64,000 bases of DNA from the NCBI GenBank assembly GCA_014843695.1, contig CM026404.1:8102433-8166432 (forward strand), given 5' to 3'. Shown here in pieces: positions 61,701 through 64,000 of this stretch. The notes under the pieces were generated by a model. It searched no databases. It had not been told where the DNA came from and was given only the letters and a program-made list of their open reading frames with translations. The position numbers and the translations under genes are program-made. Source of the DNA: Archivesica marissinica. Lineage: Eukaryota > Mollusca > Bivalvia > Venerida > Vesicomyidae. Numbering within the stretch: the stretch's first letter is position 1; each line of letters opens with the position of its first letter.

Positions 61701-61864
61701 ACACGCCTGTTCCTGTGGCGCGAAGTACTGGGGACCAGATTAGTAGTCGTCTGCTGAGTGTGAACACAGCAAACGCACTACTGTTGTTGCCTCCGCGTTC
61801 CTCTGAAAAACAAGCGGTTAGCAAAGACGACATTGTTGATGCCATGATTATTGCTAGACTGTGA
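19645..61864 (+). CDS. GPHN: Gephyrin, E (MoeA-like) domain: 9 exons to the stop codon
   Basis: Spliced exons 19645-19737, 21108-21163, 21888-22066, 30445-30598, 34562-34683, 37226-37313, 38240-38313, 41798-41966 and 61634-61864 join in one frame into about 388 codons. They align without internal gaps to the E domain of animal gephyrin from the DGMGRVLAQDVY region to the C-terminus. E-domain hallmarks run in order: [60 protein letters not shown] and LPGNPVSA. The family inserts molybdate into adenylylated molybdopterin (last step of Moco synthesis) in the cytosol. In vertebrates it also forms postsynaptic scaffolds for glycine and GABA-A receptors. All introns are GT-AG. The N-terminal G (MogA-like) domain, the linker and the first E-domain exon were not found and presumably lie upstream of the window. 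Introns 3, 5 and 8 are inflated by arrays and transposons. Confidence 0.96.
19801..20050 (-). mobile_element. SINE family B in gephyrin intron 1
   Basis: Minus-strand copy starting AGTTTAAACATTATTTATTT about 60 bases after the exon 1 donor and ending GCTAATCGGACAGCC. Confidence 0.88.
20105..20622. mobile_element. MITE family 3, complete, in gephyrin intron 1
   Basis: Starts TTAAAGCGACACTACATCGG and ends GATGTAATGTCGCTTTAA. Opposite orientation to the copy at 8860-9333. Confidence 0.85.
20735..21065 (-). mobile_element. Old SINE A-like element ending beside exon 2
   Basis: Diverged minus-strand SINE: tail GTGTTTATTTATCATCGCAA, body with GAGCGATGTC and GCACTGACACGAG. A tRNA-like head complement at about 20994-21065 has GAACGAACC as degraded box B and ends GATTCCGGCTCG. 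It lies about 40 bases from the exon 2 acceptor. Confidence 0.65.
21108..21163 (+). CDS. GPHN: Gephyrin E-domain exon 2 (56 bp)
   Basis: Acceptor TTATATTTGTAG at 21107, donor GTATAC at 21164. Two bases complete the Ala codon split from exon 1, then 18 codons read [18 protein letters not shown]. This matches the gephyrin stretch of the ADGPGDRF..GESQAG type without a gap. The ORF that would be called here on simple length grounds is in another frame. Confidence 0.93.
21450..21663 (-). mobile_element. SINE family A, head-truncated, in intron 2
   Basis: Poly-T (complement of the A tail) then TACGTTTATTTATCGTCGC, body, ending at GGGGGATCGAACCTAC with the rest of the tRNA head missing. Confidence 0.85.
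21888..22066 (+). CDS. GPHN: Gephyrin E-domain exon 3
   Basis: Acceptor CGCTTCTTTACAG, donor GTATGT at 22067. Starts in phase 0 with [20 protein letters not shown] and continues [14 protein letters not shown] to APNVGQDI plus two bases of an Arg codon. TGAP..DGSDA is the conserved MoeA segment. Confidence 0.96.
22709..30395. repeat. 7.7-kb 21/59-bp array with higher-order repeats in intron 3
   Basis: Built from 21-bp units of the type CCTCCGGATACAGAGGGCGTA. Blocks of 59-bp units (CCGTGTACAGAAGGCTTGCC plus CCAGTTACATAGTACC) are interleaved with blocks of heterogeneous 21-mers. A distinctive long 21-mer block occurs four times, with landmark spacing of 1793, 1549 and 1670 bp (near 24606, 26399, 27948 and 29618). 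Since 21 is a multiple of 3, every frame stays open for long distances with a 7-residue period, giving spurious ORFs up to 476 codons. The array ends about 50 bases before exon 4. Confidence 0.95.
30445..30598 (+). CDS. GPHN: Gephyrin E-domain exon 4
   Basis: Acceptor TTTGTGATTCCAG, donor GTAATA at 30599. One base completes the Arg codon, then [32 protein letters not shown] and VMSTGNE. The end is in phase 0. The acceptor sits right after the intron-3 array. Confidence 0.96.
30644..30887. mobile_element. piggyBac-like MITE, copy 1 (intron 4)
   Basis: TTAA at both ends; termini TTAACCCTTTCAACCCC and GGGGTTGAATGGGTTAA. The interior has a GC-rich palindrome around GCCGGCTCGTGACGAGCCG. Opposite orientation to the copies at 37375 and 39116. 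Confidence 0.88.
31008..31217 (+). mobile_element. SINE family A, head-deleted (intron 4)
   Basis: Starts inside the tRNA head (GGACTGGTAATCCAG), skips the box B region to CAGTCTTTCAGATGGGAC, and ends with the family tail. Confidence 0.85.
31624..31714. repeat. Hairpin-forming inverted repeat inside the MULE
   Basis: Arms CAACTGATTGTCAA..AAGGTAACACTTTG and their complement (CAAAGTGTTACCTT..TTGACAATCAGTTG) separated by about 28 bases. It lies downstream of the transposase stop. It could be a small nested foldback element or an RNA hairpin in the 3' region. Confidence 0.75.
32014..33294 (-). CDS. MULE transposase with N-terminal FLYWCH-type zinc finger
   Basis: A 426-codon uninterrupted ORF. 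Residues about 1-65 look like a FLYWCH finger: aromatic W31/W32, then C34, C42 and the HNH group H61/H63. Residues about 180-290 are the MULE transposase core with D187 in FMDGTH, D253 in VADYEVA and the CFYH motif at 275-278. A Glu in NNMCESWNN (about 393) is a plausible third acidic residue. The role is cut-and-paste transposition. The ORF starts about 470 bp inside the element's right TIR, and the interval holds a triplicated 102-bp repeat that may include the promoter. The C-terminus is somewhat short for the family, so partial truncation is possible. Confidence 0.93.
   Translation of the reverse strand: MEFITSNKGSRKLCYAGYAYTKKKESKTTVWWECTHRSSKQCKGALTTDCAATEVKSTTEHNHEADLFAIAAMKVKSEIKATVQANRGKPGQIVTDKLATVPKEVASAAGRVDSLKRVVRRAKRGTAPSEPATRQDIPYPLPEEYTTMRGDGSFLIYDNGSRHQRLLVFASGDEFELLENADTWFMDGTHSTAPSQFPQLFCIRVPLGETCVSAAYALLPSKHQEVYEECLTALLDACLRKDIRPNPNRIVADYEVAIHNAVRAVISANIHIQGCFYHLTQSTWRRVQSKGLQNLYKSDEEVRIFCGMLDALAFLPVDRVKEGMRILKETAPENLNGLIEYFDGTYVSGNYRAVVGEEGRMRFRQTTPRFPPQIWNVHDATVTDQHRTNNMCESWNNGFKHLVGHNNPSLWTVIQCLQRDAALVET
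33335..33635. repeat. 102-bp triplication upstream of the MULE transposase
   Basis: Three near-identical units (starts about 33335, 33437 and 33539), each with CAATATCAATTGGCAACC, TTAATTAATTATTAATC and several GCAGTTTGCA motifs. They lie between the right TIR and the transposase start codon. Confidence 0.92.
34011..34472. repeat. 29-bp minisatellite upstream of exon 5
   Basis: Sixteen units containing AGACAGCTCATCTACTGAG. The variable base in GTGTAT/GTGTGT follows a mostly period-3 pattern (two AT units per GT unit), so an 87-bp higher-order unit has been copied. The array ends about 90 bases before the exon 5 acceptor. Confidence 0.93.
34562..34683 (+). CDS. GPHN: Gephyrin E-domain exon 5
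   Basis: Acceptor CTCAATCTTTTCTAG, donor GTAAGT at 34684. Phase 0 start [20 protein letters not shown], then [20 protein letters not shown] and two bases of the next codon. The last 50 bases plus the donor are the founder unit of the 66-bp minisatellite that follows. Confidence 0.95.
34684..34905. repeat. 66-bp exon-5-derived minisatellite, first block
   Basis: Units (50-base exon-like segments at 34700-34749, 34766-34815 and 34832-34881, and one from 34898) repeat the last 50 bases of exon 5. Each is preceded by CACAG and followed by a full donor CGTAAGTTTAT. The fourth unit is broken by the hAT-like element. Confidence 0.95.
34914..36190. mobile_element. Non-autonomous hAT-like transposon, 1277 bp
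   Basis: Termini CAGGGGGCTGGGGT and the complement-matching ACCCCAGCCCTG. Perfect 8-bp target duplication GTGTGGGT at 34906-34913 and 36191-36198, as in hAT elements. Subterminal regions are rich in GAATACGAATAC and its complement. The interior is AT-rich, with an AT microsatellite (35141-35166) and a duplicated segment (AACAACAGCAGTAATTATTT at about 35420 and 35497). No transposase ORF. Confidence 0.93.
36191..36766. repeat. 66-bp exon-5-derived minisatellite, second block
   Basis: The remainder of the hAT-split unit followed by eight further units. Most carry the variants CAGTATGTAGAC and GGTATAGCTC, so this block was expanded from one sub-variant. Every unit keeps the donor-like ATACGTAAG. 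Reading through a unit in the exon 5 frame gives the exon peptide ([15 protein letters not shown]) and then a TAA at the donor. Confidence 0.95.
36860..36965 (+). mobile_element. SINE family B tail fragment (intron 5)
   Basis: CTTTCATCCGCGCCAACGAG to GTAAAATAAATAAAGCTT; the tRNA head and most of the body are absent. Confidence 0.75.
37031..37204. mobile_element. MITE family 2, right-truncated, adjoining exon 6
   Basis: Starts CAGTCTACATCCGTTATGTC and ends at GACATAACC, missing the outer right end seen in the copy at 6778-6973. It ends 21 bases before the exon 6 start, so the branch-point region probably lies within or at the edge of the MITE. Confidence 0.75.
37226..37313 (+). CDS. GPHN: Gephyrin E-domain exon 6
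   Basis: Acceptor ATGTTATGTTTTCAG, donor GTTTCA at 37314. One base completes the split codon, then [19 protein letters not shown] and [10 protein letters not shown] in phase 0. TSGGVSMG is the molybdopterin-binding signature shared by MogA and MoeA folds. The donor is off consensus after GT. Confidence 0.95.
37375..37614. mobile_element. piggyBac-like MITE, copy 2 (intron 6)
   Basis: TTAACCCATTCAACACC at the left; right end GTGTTGAAAGGGT, then the 36-bp array begins where the right TTAA would be. Interior palindrome around GACGGCTCGTCACGAGCCGG. Confidence 0.85.
37617..38036. repeat. 36-bp minisatellite in intron 6
   Basis: About 11.5 units containing ACATAGAAAACGCACACC and TACATTATATACTAGAGG, nearly identical. 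The array directly follows the right end of the piggyBac-like MITE. An inverted single unit is found at 38199-38228. Open frames here are repeat artefacts of a 12-codon unit. Confidence 0.95.
38199..38228. repeat. Inverted copy of the 36-bp unit beside the exon 7 acceptor
   Basis: GTGTGCGTTTTCTATGTC followed by TTATAGTATATA is the reverse complement of the array unit with two mismatches over about 30 bases. It lies 11 bases before the exon start at 38240. Confidence 0.9.
38240..38313 (+). CDS. GPHN: Gephyrin E-domain exon 7
   Basis: Acceptor ACCTGTATTTTAG, donor GTAAGC at 38314. Phase 0 start: [20 protein letters not shown] then FMKP and two bases of Gly. [10 protein letters not shown] is a core E-domain motif. 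Confidence 0.95.
38428..38655 (-). mobile_element. SINE family A (intron 7), head-truncated
   Basis: Tail TTTTACGTTTATTTATCGTC through body to GGGGATCGAACCTGC; the rest of the tRNA head is absent. Confidence 0.87.
38750..38996 (-). mobile_element. SINE family B (intron 7)
   Basis: GTTTAAACTTTATTTATTTT to CGCTAATCGGACAGCC, with box B complement GATCGAACCCGGG. Confidence 0.88.
39116..39354. mobile_element. piggyBac-like MITE, copy 3 (intron 7)
   Basis: TTAA at both ends with CCCATTCAACCCC and GGGGTTGAAAGGG inside. Same internal palindrome as copies 1 and 2. Confidence 0.9.
39889..40117. mobile_element. hAT-like foldback MITE with amplified arm (intron 7)
   Basis: Termini CACAGACACAAGACAC and GTGTCTTGTGCCTGTG, 8-bp target duplication GGTTTTCC at 39881-39888 and 40118-40125. 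The arms are long inverted repeats around GGCCCTATGGTCATATAGTA. The right arm segment ACTTACTATATGACCATAGG is repeated four times. Confidence 0.88.
40303..40545 (+). mobile_element. SINE family B (intron 7)
   Basis: tRNA-like head GTCCGATTAGCGCAATGG, box B TGTTCGATCC, body and tail GTAAAATAAATAAAGTT. Confidence 0.88.
40553..41686. mobile_element. MITE with TTTAAAGCAG termini carrying an expanded microsatellite (intron 7)
   Basis: TTAAAGCAGCATTACATCG to CGATGTAATGCTGCTTTAA. Outside the microsatellite it matches the 613-bp copy at 2930-3542. The 521-bp length difference is accounted for almost wholly by the internal repeat. Confidence 0.88.
40787..41341. repeat. ATCC tetranucleotide microsatellite, about 555 bp
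   Basis: Nearly pure ATCC repeats with four single-base deletions that shift the phase (near 41042, 41128, 41207 and 41282). The SIHP and MDGW poly-peptide ORFs on the two strands are translation artefacts. Confidence 0.98.
41798..41966 (+). CDS. GPHN: Gephyrin E-domain exon 8
   Basis: Acceptor TTGTCATTTATAG, donor GTGATG at 41967. One base completes Gly, then [38 protein letters not shown] and [16 protein letters not shown] in phase 0. LPGNPVSA is the conserved active-site loop of MoeA proteins. Confidence 0.96.
42033..42345. repeat. 31-bp minisatellite at the start of intron 8
   Basis: About ten units of the form ATTGGAGGATATTGTAAGAT plus ATACAGAGG, beginning about 65 bases after the exon 8 donor. 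Confidence 0.93.
42390..42560 (+). mobile_element. SINE family C fragment (intron 8)
   Basis: Starts at the box B region TTCGAGCCCCGCTGGAGCCG and ends AATCGAGCTAAAATTTG; the head is missing. Confidence 0.82.
42760..42937. mobile_element. MITE family 1 (intron 8)
   Basis: CAGTTAAACCTG to CAGGTTTGACTG with flanking TA at 42758-42759 and 42938-42939. Confidence 0.87.
43024..43422. mobile_element. hAT-like foldback MITE interrupted by SINE D (intron 8)
   Basis: Termini CACAGGCACAAAAC and GTCTTGTGTCTGTG, 8-bp target duplication TGTAGCTC at 43016-43023 and 43423-43430. Same family as 39889-40117 (ACTTACTATATGACCATAGG arms at 43332-43390). A minus-strand SINE D occupies about 43055-43310. Confidence 0.87.
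43055..43310 (-). mobile_element. SINE family D nested in a MITE
   Basis: Minus-strand copy: CGTTTCCCATTTGAGCGGCG at the body end, box B complement GGCTCGAACCCGTGACC and head complement ACTCGACCACGGAGGCGG. Confidence 0.78.
43573..53752. repeat. 10.2-kb 39-bp satellite-like array in intron 8
   Basis: From 43573 to about 51030 it is a near-homogeneous 39-bp unit: TTTGGTTCCCTTTGGAATCA then CTTGCCATCACCACTGTAG. From about 51030 to 53752 units shorten to 33, 29/30 or 28 bp with TTTGGTTCCCAACACTTGCC, TTTGGAATCACTTGCC and TTTGGTTCACTTGCC. Altogether there are roughly 280 units. Many units lack single bases in GGTTCCC or TTTGG runs. As 39 is a multiple of 3, unit peptides such as [13 protein letters not shown] and [12 protein letters not shown] yield long spurious ORFs on both strands. 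Confidence 0.97.
53753..53905 (+). mobile_element. SINE family E fragment, diverged
   Basis: GGAGGAAACTATCCAGCTTG and GTTCTACCTGGGTACTCGGCC resemble the family E body at about 5386-5450. Confidence 0.55.
53971..55878. repeat. 23-bp minisatellite in intron 8
   Basis: About 80 units of GTTAAATATGAATGTTTCAT plus CAG/CCG/CCA. They are interspersed with an 11-base short unit GTTACATTCAG at irregular intervals and occasional CATATCCG insertions, which indicates an embedded higher-order pattern. Confidence 0.95.
56104..56388 (-). mobile_element. SINE family A (intron 8)
   Basis: Complete minus-strand copy from TTTTTACGTTTATTTATCGTC-type tail (first 20 bases) to the head complement CTACATATCCGTCTG. 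Confidence 0.88.
56389..56710. other. Unassigned AT-rich sequence in intron 8
   Basis: Nothing recognised. Confidence 0.4.
56711..56827. repeat. Foldback palindrome (possible tiny MITE)
   Basis: Arms GAAATAATAAGTATCAACCG (extending TGGTA) and the exact complement TACCACGGTTGATACTTATT, plus a second inner pair AATAACCC/GGGTTATT. The total is 117 bp. A 30-base direct duplication containing GCATTTGGCTTTCGAAATTT follows at about 56907-56966. Confidence 0.8.
57125..58455. repeat. 42/40-bp AT-rich minisatellite in intron 8
   Basis: About 32 units: TGACTGAGATACAATTTTAT then ATTTAAACGGTATTAGTGTA. Short units lack GA in GAGATAC. Variants AAACGG and AAAAGG cluster, as do TGGCTGAG units. Confidence 0.95.
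58456..59269. other. Unassigned sequence in intron 8
   Basis: No gene, SINE or inverted repeat recognised. Confidence 0.4.
59270..59558 (+). mobile_element. SINE family A (intron 8)
   Basis: ACAGACGGATCTGTAGTCC head with box B slightly damaged (GCAGTTCGATCC), body and full tail. Confidence 0.88.
59559..59965. other. Unassigned AT-rich sequence in intron 8
   Basis: Only an 80-codon AT-rich ORF without family resemblance, and a short GGAT repeat at 59936. Confidence 0.4.
59966..60149. mobile_element. MITE family 1 (intron 8)
   Basis: CAGTCAAACCTG to CAGGTTTCACTG with TA at 59964-59965 and 60150-60151. Confidence 0.87.
60475..60805 (-). mobile_element. Composite: SINE E fragment plus SINE family B (intron 8)
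   Basis: Same order and junction as 10288-10612: ACTCCAACCTACAGCGG, GAAAACGAGTCTTAAA, then a minus-strand family B SINE ending CGCTAATCGAACAGCC. A short extra B tail fragment lies just before it (60448-60474). Confidence 0.8.
60806..61351. other. Unassigned AT-rich sequence in intron 8
   Basis: No gene or repeat recognised. Confidence 0.4.
61352..61603 (-). mobile_element. SINE family B immediately before the last gephyrin exon
   Basis: GTTTAAACTTTATTTATTTT to CACTAATCGGACAGCC. Only 30 bases separate it from the exon 9 start, including the pyrimidine-rich TTTCTTTTTATATTTAG. Confidence 0.88.
61634..61864 (+). CDS. GPHN: Gephyrin E-domain terminal exon 9 with stop codon
   Basis: Acceptor CTTTTTATATTTAG. 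Phase 0: [59 protein letters not shown], ending DAMIIARL and TGA at 61862-61864. This is the C-terminal beta-barrel (subdomain IV). In vertebrate gephyrin a LLMLPPKTEQY-like loop here contributes to the receptor-binding pocket. In this protein the residue aligned with the pocket Tyr is Lys. Confidence 0.96.
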   Translation, partial: VDADIRLDPRPEYHRVVLTWLPDTPVPVARSTGDQISSRLLSVNTANALLLLPPRSSEKQAVSKDDIVDAMIIARL

Positions 61865-62234
61865 TAGTGATGTTATTGTTGATATTGATTCTTCCAGTAA
61901 ATTGTATATCATTTTTTATTTACGGACACGATATACGTGACTATAAACAAGAATGCTTTATTTTTTTATCAAAAGGAAACCTTATATGAGTTCATTGCCG
62001 GGTAGTAAATAACGAAAATTATTTTTGTTTCTCTATTTAAAAATGGTGAAAGGCAACGTTATTGGTTAGCTATACAGAAACAAGAAGCGTTACTAACGCT
62101 TTTGATCGACTGAAACATCAGATATTTATAATGCCTACATTACAGTCACTGTTAATTATTCTGTGCGCTGCACTAGTTCAGACGGTTGGAGCGTTGATGG
62201 AATTGTCTTACATGGCTGCATCTCCCGGGCCATG
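61865..62234 (+). other. Probable gephyrin 3' UTR and downstream sequence
   Basis: AT-rich sequence after the stop. No canonical AATAAA close by; AGTAAA-type variants occur at about 61897 and 62003. The true end of the mRNA is not visible. Confidence 0.5.
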
Positions 62235-63375
62235 ATCAACTTGTCTAGAGAGGATCCTCCAATGACGTGATCTATTTGCCTCTCAATGTGATCCTCCAAG
62301 GTCGTGATCTATTTGCCTCTCAATGTGATCCTCCAGGGTCGTGATCTATTGACCTCTCAATGTGATCCTCCAGGGTCGTGATCTATTTGCCTCTCAAGGT
62401 GATCATCCAAGGGTTGTGATCTATTGTACGTAAGGCTATCCTCCAAGGGTGGTGATCTATTGTACGTAAGGCTATCCTCCAAGGGTTGTGATCTATTGTA
62501 CGTAAGGCTATCCTCCAAGGGTTGTGATCTATTGTACGTAAGGCTATCCTCCAAGGGTTGTGATCTATGTTCTCAAGGCTATCCTCCAAGGGTGGTGATC
62601 TATGTTCTCAAGGCTATCCTCCAAGCTATTGTACTCAATGCTATCCTCCCGGGTGGTGATCTCTTGTACTCAATGCTATCCTCCCGGGTGGTGATCTCTT
62701 GTACTCAATGCTATCCTCCCGGGTGGTAATCTCTTGTATTCACGGCTATCCTCCCGGGTGGTGACCTCTTTTACTCAATGCTATCCTCCCGGGTGGTGAT
62801 CTCTTGTACTCAATGCTATCCTCCCGGGTGGTTATCTCTTGTACTCAAGCTATCCTCCCGGGTGGTGATCTCTTGTTCTCAAGGCTATCCTCCCGGGTGG
62901 TGATCCTTGTACTCAGGCTATCCCCCGGGGTGTCTCTTGTATTCACGGCTATCCTCCCGGGTGCTATCTCTTGTACTCAATGCTATCCTCCCGGGTGGTG
63001 ATCTCTTGTGCTCAATGCTATCCTCCCGGGTGGTGATCTCCTGTACTCAAGGCTACCCTCCCGGGTGGCTATCTCTTGTACTCAGGCTATCCTCCCGGGG
63101 GTGATCTCTTGTACTCAATGCTATCCTCCCGGGTGGTGATCTCTTGTACTCAATGCTATCCTCCCGGGTGGTGATCTCTTGTACTCAATGCTATCCTCCC
63201 GGGTGGTGATCTCTTGTACTCAATGCTATCCTCCCGGGTGGTGATCTCTTGTACTCAATGCTATCCTCCCGGGTGGTGATCTCTTGTACTCAAGGCTATC
63301 CTCCCGGGTGGTGATCTCTTGTACTCAAGGCTATCCTCCCGGGTGGTGATCTCTTGTACTTAATGCTATCCTCCA
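62235..63375. repeat. 35-37-bp minisatellite downstream of gephyrin
   Basis: Three successive variants: TGATCTATTTGCCTCTCAAT units (62235-62400); 36-bp GTGATCTATTGTACGTAAGG units (62401-62640); and about 20 units of 35 bp with CTATCCTCCCGGGTGGTGAT and CTCTTGTACTCAATG (to 63375). The order suggests stepwise replacement of one variant by the next. Confidence 0.93.
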
Positions 63376-63416
63376 GTGGCCACGAGTGTGAGCCATGTTC
63401 ATGGTATACCTGATTT

Positions 63417-63670
63417 AAGTTTAAAACTTGATTTATTTTACAGCGATTGCGAAGCAAGTTTTAACAACTTATATTAATCACTCTCGTTGGCACGGATGAA
63501 AGCGTATATGTAGGCATTCGTGTGGGAGCAAACCGGCGTAACTGGAGAAAACCCACCTGTCCGATCTGGCGACCACCGTACCATCTCACATACTTCCCGG
63601 TCCGAGGATCGAAACCGGGTTGCATTGGTGAGAAGCGAGCGCGCTAACCACTGCGCTAATCGGACAGCCA
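63417..63670 (-). mobile_element. SINE family B
   Basis: Tail AAACTTGATTTATTTTACAG to head CGCTAATCGGACAGCC. Confidence 0.88.
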
Positions 63671-63962
63671 ATGATGGTTGTCTTCTATTGTGTTTTTATT
63701 ACTGTAGTTTTATTTCATACTTTATCTAAAGCGTACAAGTACAAACAATACATTAAAATCCGGCAAAGAGCTCAATTAGGTGCACGCGATTAATTACCAG
63801 GTGAATATATTATAAACAGAACGGAGTTTTTATTGTAGATAGTTCATAGTTGTAATAATTTACAATTAATTCAAATAATCCAGATAATCTATAGGAAATG
63901 TACTATAACTTTAAAGGACCTATTTTGGCACCCATATGAACGGATAATTTGTAAATATGTGT
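63671..63962. other. Unassigned sequence
   Basis: Nothing recognised. Confidence 0.4.
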
Positions 63963-64000
63963 GTTTTACGTTTATTTATCGTCGCTACCGGTTGCCCATA
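63963..64000 (-). mobile_element. SINE family A, cut by the window edge
   Basis: TTTTACGTTTATTTATCGTC then GCTACCGGTTGCCCATA, the tail end of a minus-strand copy. Confidence 0.85.

Noticed and set aside
1..64000. CRISPR arrays
   Set aside because: The tandem arrays have no unique spacers, no associated genes, and the DNA is clearly eukaryotic.

Overview
The window is animal nuclear DNA. It carries one recognisable host gene, the 3' (E-domain) part of gephyrin, on the + strand. Its nine exons lie at 19645-61864 and join in frame to a stop codon. Intron-rich structure, tRNA-headed SINEs, several cut-and-paste MITE families and very abundant minisatellites suggest a marine invertebrate. A bivalve or other mollusc is the best guess from the SINE types and gephyrin sequence, but this is inference. 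Tandem arrays make up roughly two fifths of the window.

Layout. 1-19644: no supported host exon; a 38-bp array (1-732), a 14-bp array (1036-1743), a 52-bp array (11550-12507), a 41-bp palindromic array (17312-17780), many SINEs and MITEs, and an internally deleted Ty3/gypsy retrotransposon (13537-16817) inserted into a SINE. 19645-22066: gephyrin exons 1-3 (numbered within this window). 22067-30444: intron 3, almost entirely a 7.7-kb 21/59-bp array with higher-order repeats. 30445-34683: exons 4 and 5, separated by an intron holding a piggyBac-like MITE, a SINE, an apparently complete MULE transposon with a FLYWCH-type transposase ORF, and a 29-bp array. 34684-37225: intron 5, where the 3' half of exon 5 with its splice donor has been amplified as a 66-bp minisatellite, itself split by a 1.28-kb hAT-like element. 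37226-41966: exons 6-8, with more MITEs, a 36-bp array and a 555-bp ATCC microsatellite. 41967-61633: a 19.7-kb intron dominated by a 10.2-kb 39-bp array plus 23-bp and 42-bp arrays. 61634-61864: terminal coding exon. After that: another array (62235-63375) and SINEs.

The gene encodes the MoeA-like domain that inserts molybdenum into molybdopterin in the last step of molybdenum-cofactor synthesis; in vertebrates the same domain scaffolds inhibitory receptors. All other coding capacity seen belongs to transposons (Ty3/gypsy integrase and RNase H remnant; MULE transposase). Long ORFs inside the arrays are by-products of stop-free repeat units. The most unusual signal is the amplification of gephyrin exon sequence with its splice donor. 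Related signals are an inverted minisatellite unit beside the exon 7 acceptor and the repeated placement of transposons or arrays within tens of bases of exon acceptors.
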